A stretch of 64,000 nt of DNA from Paenibacillus sp. PCH8 (GCF_002968835.1 NZ_PKQK01000003.1:62001-126000); one strand, 5' to 3'. Shown: positions 17,804 through 30,543, numbered from the stretch's first letter. The notes: a model not told the origin generated them from the sequence alone. A program made the numbers and translations.

Positions 17804-19312
17804 ATGAATTCTACAACACGCAAAATCGCTACATTTCTAACCATAACTGCATTAGGTACAGCAGTGTTCCCACTAACTGCGAATCAAGTACATGCAGCTA
17901 CATACGTTACTAACATTGCGGCAACAACTGCACAACTCACCCCACAGCAGATTGAAACTGCTATCAAGGAACTGAATAGCTTGGGGATCATGAACGGGTA
18001 TGCAGATGAATCTATGGGTGAACATCGAGCAATTACCCGGGCGGAGTTAGCCACATTGGTTTTCAAAACGTTTAATTTGGAGAGCAAGACGGGAGACACC
18101 GTACAATTAACAGATGTTAGTCCTAATGCATGGTATGCGCCATATGCGTCAAAGCTTGTTGAACTCGGCATCATGCAGACGAATGATGGACAATTCAATC
18201 CACAAACTCATGTATCGGATGCTGAACTCGAACAGGTCGTATCCAAAGCGATGCAGCGTGATGTAAAGTCCGTTCACCATTGGATGAGTGAATTTTACGC
18301 CGAGAACGGTCCAGCAACGCGCGGCGAAGCAGCAGTGTTGTTGCAAACCGCACACCAAGCTATTCCTTCGGAGCAAGCTCAAATTGAGAGCGTTAGATCG
18401 CTTAATGCCATTACGTTAATCGTCACATTCGACAAGCCGCTGACAGCAGCAGATGAGGCTTTTACCAAGGCACAAACGGACTTTGCGTTCAGTGGTGGGC
18501 TAACTTTGACCAATATGCCCCGCTTGAAAACAGGGTCGATTGCGACTTACATCGTCCCAACTTCCGTACAAGATGCTGATAAAGTGTACAGCCTGACTTA
18601 CAAAGGCCAAGATACTGGTTCCTTTGAAGGCAATGGCACGAAAATAAACATGAAAACGGCTAGTCAAGTAACGAATGATACATTCGAGATTGAAGCCCTG
18701 CAAGAAAACGGTGTAGTGGATTACGGTTATATTATATCGGCTTACAGTGGTGGTAGAGGAGCTAATGCATTCGTGCTGAATGATCAGGAGCAAGCAGGAG
18801 GCAAAACGCTTCAAATCATCTCTTCCATGCAGGCAAGACAAGTTGTAATTACGCCACAAGATGGCGAGCCAATTGTTGCCAGATATGTTCCGTTCACGCA
18901 ATCCACAGACGGTAAACAAGAACCAAAGTTCCGTTTACCTGAAGGACAAACGCTGAAATCAGGTGTCACATATACCGTTTCTTCGGATTGGGCGAACCTC
19001 GAAAATGCTTCATTTACAGCGAAATCGTTTGATGCATTGGAGATTGCAAGTGTCCAAGCACTGAGTGAAACCGCCATTGAAGTTACGCTTGTCCAAGATC
19101 CTGAGGATGAACTGTTCTCTGGTCGAAGTGTAACGTTAACTCCACCTAGCGGGGATGTTGTGACGGCTACTTATAAATATTCAAGTCGAAAAGGTGCGAC
19201 GGGTATCTTCGACATCACGAATGATGGGAAGTTGACTCCAGGTACTACGTATACAATACATCCAGTTGGGGATTGGAGTGTCGCTTCTTCGGTTACCGTG
19301 ACACTGCAGTAA
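17804..19312 (+). CDS. SLH-domain surface protein with Ig-like C-terminal region
   Basis: 502 residues with an Ala-rich signal peptide (cleavage near VHA-ATY). Two to three S-layer homology motifs follow: IKELNSLGIMNGYADES, ITRAELATLVFKTF and DVSPNAWYAPYASKLVELGI, then a weaker third unit near 140-190. SLH units bind pyruvylated wall polymer and anchor the protein to the cell wall. The rest (about 195-502) looks like tandem beta-rich modules of unknown function, each with an EI-SVQALSETAIEVTL-type strand. The start follows AGAGGAGG. It probably shares a transcript with the ankyrin lipoprotein, whose ribosome site abuts its stop codon. Confidence 0.82.
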   Translation: MNSTTRKIATFLTITALGTAVFPLTANQVHAATYVTNIAATTAQLTPQQIETAIKELNSLGIMNGYADESMGEHRAITRAELATLVFKTFNLESKTGDTVQLTDVSPNAWYAPYASKLVELGIMQTNDGQFNPQTHVSDAELEQVVSKAMQRDVKSVHHWMSEFYAENGPATRGEAAVLLQTAHQAIPSEQAQIESVRSLNAITLIVTFDKPLTAADEAFTKAQTDFAFSGGLTLTNMPRLKTGSIATYIVPTSVQDADKVYSLTYKGQDTGSFEGNGTKINMKTASQVTNDTFEIEALQENGVVDYGYIISAYSGGRGANAFVLNDQEQAGGKTLQIISSMQARQVVITPQDGEPIVARYVPFTQSTDGKQEPKFRLPEGQTLKSGVTYTVSSDWANLENASFTAKSFDALEIASVQALSETAIEVTLVQDPEDELFSGRSVTLTPPSGDVVTATYKYSSRKGATGIFDITNDGKLTPGTTYTIHPVGDWSVASSVTVTLQ

Positions 19313-19322
19313 GGAGGGTAGA

Positions 19323-20027
19323 ATGAGTAAGTCACTGATTATCATTATCCTAATAAGCAGTATGTTTATCGTCCAAGGCTGTGTCCCTGAAGTGAAAAAC
19401 GACTCAAATGCGGAGGAAAAGACCATGACTTCAGCAGATGAAGAGCTGTTCAAGGCAGTGGAGGACAGTGACACTGAACGTATCGAACAATGGATTCAAG
19501 CAGGCGCCAATATCAATGCTCAAGATCAGAGTGGACGAACGGCTGCCATGATTGCAACCTACAATAATGATCTAACATCAGCTAACGTGTTAATTAAAGC
19601 GGGTGCAGATGTGAATATACAGGACAATATGAAGAATAATCCGTTCCTGTATGCTGGCGCTGAAGGATACTTGGATATCTTGAAGTTAACGATTGAGGCG
19701 GAAGCGGACCCGGCGATAACGAATCGATATGGAGGGACTGCACTTATTCCAGCTTCGGAGCATGGATATGTGGAAGTAGTACGAGAACTTCTGATCCAAA
19801 CTTCAGTGAATGTGGACCAAGTGAATCTATTGGGATGGACAGCACTGCTGGAAGCGATCATTCTTAATGATGGCAATGCACAGCAGCAGGAGACAATTCA
19901 ATTGCTCATTGACCACGGATCAGACGTCAACATACCCGATCGTGATGGGGTGTCACCGCTCAGCCATGCGAAGAATAAAGGCTTTAAGGAAATTGAAGGA
20001 ATTTTGGTACGGGCTGGTGCGAAATAG
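19323..20027 (+). CDS. Ankyrin-repeat lipoprotein
   Basis: 234 residues. The signal peptide ends with lipobox IVQGC (Cys20), so the protein should be tethered to the outer face of the membrane. From about residue 40 onward there are four to five ankyrin repeats, recognisable as AGANINAQDQSGRTAAMIAT, AGADVNIQDN and HGSDVNIPDRDGVSPLSHA. Ankyrin repeats bind protein partners. The start overlaps the upstream stop region with TAAGGAGGG, so it is co-translated with the SLH protein and the two may interact at the envelope. Confidence 0.87.
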   Translation: MSKSLIIIILISSMFIVQGCVPEVKNDSNAEEKTMTSADEELFKAVEDSDTERIEQWIQAGANINAQDQSGRTAAMIATYNNDLTSANVLIKAGADVNIQDNMKNNPFLYAGAEGYLDILKLTIEAEADPAITNRYGGTALIPASEHGYVEVVRELLIQTSVNVDQVNLLGWTALLEAIILNDGNAQQQETIQLLIDHGSDVNIPDRDGVSPLSHAKNKGFKEIEGILVRAGAK

Positions 20028-20055
20028 AACCCGACCAGCACATCGTACCACACAC

Positions 20056-20080
20056 AAAAGCCGCTATAATAGCGGCTTTT
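20056..20080. terminator. Symmetric terminator (recurrent type)
   Basis: AAAAGCCGCTA-TAA-TAGCGGCTTTT, a perfect 11-bp stem with A and T runs on both sides, able to work in both directions. Confidence 0.85.
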
Positions 20081-20161
20081 AGTAGTATAAAGAACCAAGC
20101 CCACATCCCAAGCAAGAGCAAGATCAGAACTTGAACTTTATCGATTTGCTTGGATACATAT

Positions 20162-20897
<736 letters not shown>

Positions 20898-21078
20898 TTA
20901 TCCCTCAAAGTTATAGCTTGTCTATATTATGCCATTCCTGATTCAGAAACAGATATCTAATTCATCTTACATGCTTGCCTAATCCTCTTAGCACCTAAAA
21001 AACATGGAATAAAGTTACCTTAGAGTGACATCATAAAGAGGTAGTATATATCTCAGTTTCCAGAGGAGGATATCTTTT

Positions 21079-21207
21079 ATGGCTGACCAGAAGAAACGAA
21101 AAGAAGCTGCCTGGAAGTCACGAAAGCAAGAACAGCATCCCCATGGTAAAATCAAATCGCTAAAAGAATTATCCAGCGAATATGAAGAGAAACCTACTAC
21201 GAATTAA
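21079..21207 (+). CDS. 42-residue hydrophilic protein
   Basis: ATG 21079 follows AGAGGAGG and the frame ends at TAA 21205-21207, directly before a good terminator. The product MADQKKRKEAAWKSRKQ continues with QHPHGKIKSLKELSSEYE. It is highly charged with no hydrophobic core, and resembles a short Bacillales family of the QHPHGKVKSLEEL type (I think DUF6254, unverified). Role unknown; sporulation or stress-associated small protein are guesses. Confidence 0.7.
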   Translation: MADQKKRKEAAWKSRKQEQHPHGKIKSLKELSSEYEEKPTTN

Positions 21208-21210
21208 GCA

Positions 21211-21243
21211 AAAGACTGTCAGTGAACATTGCTGGCAGTCTTT
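21211..21243 (+). terminator. Intrinsic terminator of the 42-residue gene
   Basis: AAAGACTGTCAG and CTGGCAGTCTTT form a 12-bp stem with one wobble and an 9-base loop. Confidence 0.85.
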
Positions 21244-21357
21244 CTTCATATGCTAGGGACATTGAGCAATAAGTACATACTATGTTCTGAAAACGAATGA
21301 ACACGAGTTATAAGGTATATATAGTTCGTAAATAACTGTGAACAAATCGTTAAATCG

Positions 21358-21386
21358 TTGACATCGCTTGTTATTTTAATTAAAAT
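21358..21386 (+). promoter_or_regulatory. Sigma-A promoter of the purine permease
   Basis: TTGACA at 21358-21363 and TAAAAT at 21381-21386 with exactly 17 bp between. Transcription should begin near 21393, giving a leader of about 175 nt. Confidence 0.75.
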
Positions 21387-21473
21387 ACGAAATGGACTTC
21401 AGGTTAAAACAGATATGAGTATCTTTATGTTTCGTTTAGAGCATAGCTGTTAAATCTTTAATCCTAACAACGA

Positions 21474-21525
21474 ATATAGGAGCGTTAATATTACAATCCT
21501 ATATGAAGCTTAGGATTTTTTGTTT
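21474..21525 (+). promoter_or_regulatory. Attenuator: terminator and competing antiterminator before the NCS2 permease
   Basis: AATCCTA (21495-21501) pairs with TAGGATT (21511-21517) and is followed by TTTTTGTTTTT, an intrinsic terminator about 45 bp before the start codon. TCCTATAT (21497-21504) can pair instead with ATATAGGA (21474-21481), and AATCCTAA (21459-21466) is a second partner for TTAGGATT (21510-21517). The upstream part of the leader may fold as a small three-way junction closed by AACAG/CTGTT. I do not see the conserved purine-riboswitch loops. Confidence 0.6.
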
Positions 21526-21568
21526 TTAGCTTAGGAGTATAATTTGAAGGTTGGAGGCTGGCTTTATC

Positions 21569-22867
21569 ATGGACAAATGGTTCAAACTAAAAGAAAGAGG
21601 CACGAGCATTCCCACTGAAATCATCGCAGGGGTTACAACATTCTTCACAATGGTATACATAGTTATCGTAAACCCAGGAATACTCAGCAGTACAGGAATG
21701 GACTTCAATGGAGTATTCATAGCAACGGTACTGGCAAGTATTGTGGGAACTCTGATCATGGGGTTATGGTCCAATTATCCAATCGTTATTGCGCCTGGAA
21801 TGGGCTTAAATGCATTTTTTGCATATAGTGTAGTTGCCGGTTACGGCGTATCTTGGCAGGTTGCACTGGGAGCGGTGTTCATAGCAGGGCTTTTGTTTAT
21901 CGTTTTATCACTAACCTCATTCCGCTACATGTTGCTTGATGCAATCCCTGCGACCTTAAAGCATGCCATAACGGCAGGGATCGGATTGTTCATCACCACG
22001 GTAGGTCTGCAAAATGCGGGTATCATCGCCGCTTCCGAATCCAATTTGATTACACTCGGGAACTTGGCGCAGCCAATGACTTATCTGACCATTATCGGAT
22101 TGGTGATTACTGTTGTTCTTATGGCTTACAATGTAAAGGGTTATCTGTTTATTGGAATGGTGATTACAGCCGTATTAGCATGGATAATGGGCCTATTCCA
22201 AATGCCTGAGTCCATTGTTTCCATGCCGCAGGGCCTTGCATCAACAGCATTACAACTAGATCTGGCAGGCGTATTCTCTAATGGCTTATATACGATCATA
22301 TTCACATTCCTGCTGATCACGCTGTTTGATACAACGGGCACGATGCTCGGTGTTGCAGAACAAGCAGGACTGCTAAAGGAAGGTAAATTTCCACGCTCGC
22401 GTGGTGCATTGTTGGCGGATGCTGTAGGGACTACCTCGGGTGCTTTGCTCGGTACAAGCCCAACATCGGCTTATATTGAGTCCAGCACAGGGGTAGCTGC
22501 AGGAGGAAGAACGGGACTGACGGCGGTAACGGTAAGTGTACTGCTTGGGCTTACGTTATTCTTTACACCGATCGTAAGTGTCATATCAGGCATTCCAGCG
22601 ATCACTTCTCCAGCATTGATTATCGTTGGTTTCTTTATGATTAATGTAATCGGAAAAATCAATTGGAAAGATCTCGAAGAAGCATTTCCTGCCTTCCTGA
22701 TCATCATACTTACTCCGCTGACGCACAGTATTGCGACAGGCATCGGCGTAGGGTTCATCTTCTATCCGGTACTCAAGCTGCTTCGTGGCAAAGGTAAGGA
22801 CGTTCATCCGATTTTCTACATTTTTGCGATATTGTTCTTCATCCAGCTTGTATTCCTCGACCACTAG
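21569..22867 (+). CDS. NCS2-family (AzgA/PbuG-like) purine permease
   Basis: 432 residues and about 12-14 membrane segments. The start MDKWFKLKERGTSIPTEI leads into GVTTFFTMVYIVIVNP, then APGMGLNAFFAYSVV, FDTTGTMLGVAEQAGL and ALLGTSPTSAYIESSTGVA. These are the AzgA-subfamily signatures of guanine/hypoxanthine/adenine:H+ symporters (PbuG/PbuO in Bacillus). I start at ATG 21569, as GGAGG lies 12 bases before it; TTG 21551 would sit inside that site. Expression is probably controlled by the leader at 21393-21525. Confidence 0.92.
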   Translation: MDKWFKLKERGTSIPTEIIAGVTTFFTMVYIVIVNPGILSSTGMDFNGVFIATVLASIVGTLIMGLWSNYPIVIAPGMGLNAFFAYSVVAGYGVSWQVALGAVFIAGLLFIVLSLTSFRYMLLDAIPATLKHAITAGIGLFITTVGLQNAGIIAASESNLITLGNLAQPMTYLTIIGLVITVVLMAYNVKGYLFIGMVITAVLAWIMGLFQMPESIVSMPQGLASTALQLDLAGVFSNGLYTIIFTFLLITLFDTTGTMLGVAEQAGLLKEGKFPRSRGALLADAVGTTSGALLGTSPTSAYIESSTGVAAGGRTGLTAVTVSVLLGLTLFFTPIVSVISGIPAITSPALIIVGFFMINVIGKINWKDLEEAFPAFLIIILTPLTHSIATGIGVGFIFYPVLKLLRGKGKDVHPIFYIFAILFFIQLVFLDH

Positions 22868-22880
22868 GAAACGGTTTACT

Positions 22881-22918
22881 AAAAAGAGAACTGCTTGTAT
22901 CAAAGCAGTTCTCTTTTT
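22881..22918 (+). terminator. Intrinsic terminator of the purine permease
   Basis: AAAAAGAGAACTGCTT, short loop, AAGCAGTTCTCTTTTT: a 16-bp perfect stem. Confidence 0.92.
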
Positions 22919-22979
22919 GGTTAAGTGAAATGGAACTGGATTGAGAAAGGTAGGGCTGAATCACATTTAGAATTTTTAC

Positions 22980-24365
22980 TTAGAAGCGGAAGAGCATATG
23001 GATATTGTTTACCTTCTCAAGCTCTCTAATCAGGTCAAATCTGGCCTGTTTGGTTCTCTCGCACGGTGTATCTGCGATCAAATGATTGAATTTTTGTTCA
23101 AGCATATCCCAACCAAAAGGTGTCCCCATATCACCAAGAGGAAGAGGCATCCATTTTTCATATGAATTCCCTTCATGCGTTCTCAGAACAACACGCGCTG
23201 CACAAAAATGTGTCGGGTTCTCAGCCAAATACTGTTGAACTCCCTCATCCTTGGTCACTGTAATTTTTTGCACCAATTCTTGAACCTCGGGATCTTCAAA
23301 GCTTCTAAAAATTAAATTCTCTGAATCCATACGACCATATTTGAGAGCTACGGCAGAAGTGAATTGAGTGCTCGCCTGCGCACCAATAGCCGTTGTGGGG
23401 TTGGGATTGGCTAAACGATAGACAAATGAAGATGTTCTCACGTCCACCGACTTAATCTTCGAAGGTGTTAAATCATACCTTTCTCGCAGTTCAAGCACGG
23501 CATCAAGCGTTGCATGAAGCCCCCTCTGACAAGCATGACGTTTGAAATAGATGTCGGTAATTTTAAAATCCTGACCCAGGTTCTTTAGCACCTGACTTGA
23601 GTCACAATAACCACTCGTACCCTGAAAAGCTTGGAAGAATCCATATTTCCCTTCAATTGCGGCATCCGGGCCAGTAAATCCACAAGAAGCCAGTCTTACC
23701 GCTCTCAAACCAGTTAGAGCAGCCCATCCACTGCACAGTATTTTACCTGAAGTTCCGTCGTTCTGGTATTCAATTAACCCTCCGGTAAACAGGGAAGCAA
23801 TTCCCATAGCATCCTTGGTTTGAGCTGCATTCGCTTTGGTTAACTTGGATACTAACGCAGCTGCTGCAACTGCACCACATACCCCCGTTGCATCAAAACC
23901 TCGTTCCCGATACATAAACGGATTAATGGCCTCGCCCAATCGGGCGTACACGTCATACGCTGCAACAATCGCAGTAATCATCTGTTTGCCATCCGCTTGG
24001 TGCAACTGGGCGACACTGAGCAGCAGGGGAACGAGAACGGAACCTGGGTGCCCCATGGCATGACGATAACCATCATCCAGATCTGCACAACGAGCCATCA
24101 TCGTATGTACAAACACCGCTGTATCCGAGCTGGTCCGGATGTCCTGTTCACCAATCAGCGAAACCAAATCTTCTTTTTGGATAACGGTATCTGCCAATTG
24201 TGCATATTCCATAATGCGTTCACTTGCTTCAGAGTATCGACCAAACACCATGTTCCCGTAAGAGTCCAGTATAGCCTGTTTGCCTACCTCAATTGCCCTT
24301 TCGGATAGATCTTCATATTGAAGACGGGTTACATAATCCGCAAGCTCAACAATCATATATTTCAC
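22980..24365 (-). CDS. MmgE/PrpD-family protein
   Basis: 461 residues. Family marks are the N-terminal all-alpha domain (AILDSYGNMVFGR, HTMMARCADLDDGYRHAMGH-like catalytic block, HPGSVLVPLLLS) and the C-terminal segment KRHACQRGLHATLDAVLELR. Members include 2-methylcitrate dehydratase, cis-aconitate decarboxylase and iminodisuccinate epimerase; no prpB or prpC is nearby, so 2-methylcitrate metabolism is not supported. The start is GTG 24365 after GAGGTGA. It lies behind a LysR regulator that also faces a DJ-1/PTS operon, which suggests a role in the same pathway. Confidence 0.82.
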   Translation of the reverse strand: MKYMIVELADYVTRLQYEDLSERAIEVGKQAILDSYGNMVFGRYSEASERIMEYAQLADTVIQKEDLVSLIGEQDIRTSSDTAVFVHTMMARCADLDDGYRHAMGHPGSVLVPLLLSVAQLHQADGKQMITAIVAAYDVYARLGEAINPFMYRERGFDATGVCGAVAAAALVSKLTKANAAQTKDAMGIASLFTGGLIEYQNDGTSGKILCSGWAALTGLRAVRLASCGFTGPDAAIEGKYGFFQAFQGTSGYCDSSQVLKNLGQDFKITDIYFKRHACQRGLHATLDAVLELRERYDLTPSKIKSVDVRTSSFVYRLANPNPTTAIGAQASTQFTSAVALKYGRMDSENLIFRSFEDPEVQELVQKITVTKDEGVQQYLAENPTHFCAARVVLRTHEGNSYEKWMPLPLGDMGTPFGWDMLEQKFNHLIADTPCERTKQARFDLIRELEKVNNIHMLFRF

Positions 24366-24512
24366 AACAGTTCACCTCGTTATTTTGACTTCACCCCGTA
24401 ATACACATGAAGTTTACATAACAAAATATAAAGTGATGATGATGTTCAACTCAAGCAGAAGTTAACTGCACCAACTCAACCTTTGTATGCACATGGACGC
24501 GCTGCCTGTGAA

Positions 24513-25478
24513 TCAAGTGACTTCATTGGGTAGTGATGCATGGCTGCAGTATCGTTTAATAATCTTTTTCAAATCCTCGGTATAGGTAGGAAACATTTTA
24601 TTTTTATGATATATCAACGCCAACGGATTGAGATATGAAAAATCAGAAATAGGAAACACGTGGAGATGGGAGTTTGTATTTGTAGAATTATTTAGTGCAT
24701 TGATTCCGGTAAGGTACATGGTCAGACAAAAACTGGCAGCATAGTCTTCAGCGCACAGAAGATGATGGATGTCTGGTTGAGTCAACTCATTGATACAATT
24801 CAGCGAAATACCTCTTTCAGACAGATGTTTGTCAAGCAGAATACGAGAATTGAAGTTTTTCTTATTCAGAACAAAAGGTACATGTTGAAACAGACTCAAG
24901 TCAGCACCGTGTGCAAACGTCTCTATACAACCGGGATATTGTTCTGAAAAATACCGCTTCAGCAAATGGTCAGAGATCACAATATACATCTGCTCATGGA
25001 TAATGGTTTCATATTTCAAGTTATGAGTCACGATATTGTCAACACCGGACAGGAACAGATCCAGCGAATTATTCAGCACCATCTCCTGCATCTGTGGTGA
25101 CGTTGTACGGTAGATGATGAGCTCCACCTTGGGATGAAGGGTATGAAACTCCTTTAAGAGCTTAGGAACGATGATCGGGTAGCGACCTTCTGTAATACCA
25201 AAATGAATCGTTCCTGACTTATCCTCTTTAAGGTCAGTAAGTTGATTCTCCATGTTTTGATCCAGAAGCTCGATCTGACGTAGCGTGTTTTGCATAATTT
25301 TTCCTGCTGTCGTTAAAGCTATTTTGGGTTTCCTTTCAAAAAAAGCAACGCCATGCTTTTCTTCCAATCCTTTTAAGTATTTGCTCAACGACTGATGGGA
25401 AATATATAGACGTTTAGCCGCATTGGAAATATTTAATTCCTCGGACAGAACCAGAAAATATTTATAGTTATTTAACAT
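24513..25478 (-). CDS. LysR-family transcriptional regulator
   Basis: 321 residues. The helix-turn-helix is FLVLSEELNISNAAKRLY followed by ISHQSLSKYLKGLEEKHG and FFERKPKIALTTAG. A periplasmic-binding-like effector domain (about 90-300) follows with YPIIVPKLLKEFHTLHPKVEL. It starts after AGGAGG and is divergent from the DJ-1/PTS/GH1 operon, with a 6-10-6 inverted repeat in the intergenic region. The effector is unknown; an aromatic or organic-acid intermediate of beta-glucoside breakdown would fit. Confidence 0.9.
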   Translation of the reverse strand: MLNNYKYFLVLSEELNISNAAKRLYISHQSLSKYLKGLEEKHGVAFFERKPKIALTTAGKIMQNTLRQIELLDQNMENQLTDLKEDKSGTIHFGITEGRYPIIVPKLLKEFHTLHPKVELIIYRTTSPQMQEMVLNNSLDLFLSGVDNIVTHNLKYETIIHEQMYIVISDHLLKRYFSEQYPGCIETFAHGADLSLFQHVPFVLNKKNFNSRILLDKHLSERGISLNCINELTQPDIHHLLCAEDYAASFCLTMYLTGINALNNSTNTNSHLHVFPISDFSYLNPLALIYHKNKMFPTYTEDLKKIIKRYCSHASLPNEVT

Positions 25479-25527
25479 GATAACCTCCTGAGATGATATC
25501 CTCTCTACCCTGATGTAATCATAGTAA

Positions 25528-25549
25528 TAGTTGAACTACACTGCAACTA
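25528..25549. promoter_or_regulatory. Candidate LysR operator
   Basis: TAGTTG-N10-CAACTA contains the T-N11-A core expected of LysR-type sites, located between the divergent lysR and DJ-1 genes. Confidence 0.6.
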
Positions 25550-25696
25550 ATAGTTACATACAAGCAATGTAAATGTGCTTTAGGGTTGCGTTTATCTATG
25601 CTAAATTATGAATGTATTCGCAGCAACTGAATGGTTGTCTGTGTGATCGGGGCATTGAATGCCTACTGAATTTTGAATAAATAGGAGGGTGTGAAC

Positions 25697-26254
25697 GTGA
25701 GTAAAATTGCAGTGATGATGGCAGAAGGATTTGAAGAAAGTGAAACACTGACCATTGTGGATATTTTGAGACGTGCTCATATGGAGTGTCACCTGATTAG
25801 TACTGGAGTGGAACTAGTTCGAGGCAGTCACAATATCGTTGTCAAGGCAGATGCCATAATCAATGACGAAATTAAACATTACGATATGATCGTGCTACCG
25901 GGAGGCATGCCAGGAGCTGCAAACCTGCGTGATGATGATCGAGTGATCAAGCTGCTTCAAGAAATGAATCAGGCTGGCAAATATGTAGGGGCAATCTGTG
26001 CAGCACCTCTTGCTCTGGGCAAAGCAGGTCTGTTGGAAGGCAAGAATTACACTGCATATGTAGGTTATGAACAGAAGATTGAAACCAGCGGTACATTCAA
26101 GGAAGACATTGTTGTCATTGATGGCAACTTGATTACAAGCCGTGGACCCGCAACAACGTATGCATTTGCTTACGCATTGGTTGATGCGCTGGGTGGGGAC
26201 AGTATGGCTGTCAAAAACCGGATGGTATATTTCAATGCATTTGATGCTGAATAG
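25697..26254 (+). CDS. DJ-1/PfpI-family protein (copy 1)
   Basis: 185 residues from GTG 25697, seven bases after AGGAGGG; the in-frame GTG at 25691 is too close to that site. The DJ-1 fold has the early Glu (MMAEGFEESETL), the strand MIVLPGGMPGAANL and the nucleophile elbow VGAICAAPLAL with catalytic Cys. It ends with SRGPATTYAFAYALVDALGG. Family members act as glyoxalase III, chaperones or cysteine hydrolases. Pairing with a second copy and a PTS/glucosidase is unusual and suggests handling of a reactive aglycone or carbonyl. Confidence 0.88.
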   Translation: MSKIAVMMAEGFEESETLTIVDILRRAHMECHLISTGVELVRGSHNIVVKADAIINDEIKHYDMIVLPGGMPGAANLRDDDRVIKLLQEMNQAGKYVGAICAAPLALGKAGLLEGKNYTAYVGYEQKIETSGTFKEDIVVIDGNLITSRGPATTYAFAYALVDALGGDSMAVKNRMVYFNAFDAE

Positions 26255-26266
26255 GAGGGAATCAAC

Positions 26267-26820
26267 ATGATGAGTAAAGTAGCTGTATTGATGGCAGAAG
26301 GTTATGAAGAAGGCGAAACATTGACCATCGTAGATATTCTGAGAAGAGCAGGGTTGACCTGTGATACGTTTTATTTCGGCGATAAACTGGTTAAGGGCAT
26401 GCACGGAATCTATGTTGAAGCAGATAAGCCTTTCGGGGATGAAGTCAAAGAATATAGCATGGTCGTTTTGCCAGGTGGTCGTCCAGGTGGACAAAACCTG
26501 AAGGAGAACCCGGACGTCATTAAGATGGTGCAATACTTTAACGAAAATAACAAGTATATCGCTGCGATGTGTTCAGGGACAGTTGTTTTATCTGATGCCA
26601 AGGTGATTGACGGCAAACAGGTTACGGGATATGTAGGTTACGCTGAAAAATTGATTGGGGGATCTTCAGAGATGAAGTCGTTGTAGCAGATCAGAACATT
26701 GTTACAAGCCAGGGTCCAGCAACCCCATATCCGTTTGCATACAAAATTGCAGAAATTTTCGGTAAGGATACATCAGCTCTACGCGAGAAGATGTTATACC
26801 ATTTTGCCGGTGGCAAGTAA
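26267..26820 (+). pseudogene. DJ-1/PfpI-family protein (copy 2), frameshifted
   Basis: The open frame from ATG 26267 (after AGGAGGG, 12 bases behind copy 1) carries MAEGYEEGETLTIVDILRRA, VVLPGGRPGGQNL and the Cys elbow AAMCSGTVVLS. At about 26660 the frame breaks and stops at 26684-26686, but another frame continues as DEVVVADQNIVTSQGPAT, PYPFAYKIAEIFG, to TAA 26818-26820. Adding one T to the TT of GATCTTCAG gives GGSFRDEVV and a 184-residue protein matching copy 1 in length. It is either a true one-base deletion or a sequencing error; only the last quarter of the protein would be lost. Confidence 0.8.
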
Positions 26821-26846
26821 AGACAGCTAAGAAGGCGGGGGAAAGT

Positions 26847-30205
<3,359 letters not shown>

Positions 30206-30262
30206 ACTGCAGAAATAAGTTAGCCACATAAGTGGCATCCGGATTCCTATTCATATTGGCTC

Positions 30263-30289
30263 AAAAGTCGCTAAATTAGCGGCTTTTTT
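30263..30289 (+). terminator. Intrinsic terminator (recurrent type)
   Basis: AAAAGTCGCTA-AAT-TAGCGGCTTTTTT, ending the DJ-1/PTS/GH1 operon. Confidence 0.9.
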
Positions 30290-30442
30290 GATCTTTACAA
30301 GTTCTTGATGTGTTAAAAAAGGAAATTAAATGAGCAAATGAGTAAAAACGGATGGGTATCCGTCGCAACTAGTTAAATATCGGACAAAATAGTATTATAT
30401 GTAGATATCTCTCTCATGAATTAAACCCGATTATTTAATCTG

Positions 30443-30459
30443 TTCATATTCCGTTCATA
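30443..30459 (+). promoter_or_regulatory. 11-bp direct repeat resembling a Pho box
   Basis: TTCATA at 30443 and again at 30454, inside two TTCATAT copies. TT(A/C/T)A(C/T)A repeats at 11-bp spacing are the Bacillus PhoP pattern. Only two copies are seen, so support is weak. Confidence 0.3.
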
Positions 30460-30543
30460 TTGCCGTCACGTTGAGGACATTTTATACGATTATACTTTGA
30501 ATAAGTCGCGAAGGTGGCACTACAGATATACAGACAGGAGAAG

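Noticed and set aside
17359..17913. 184-codon frame overlapping the response regulator and SLH genes
   Set aside because: Crosses two well-supported genes in another frame and contains no recognisable domain.
21393..21470. Canonical guanine riboswitch before the NCS2 permease
   Set aside because: The conserved loop and junction sequences (such as TTTCTACC) are absent; only the terminator/antiterminator logic is supported.
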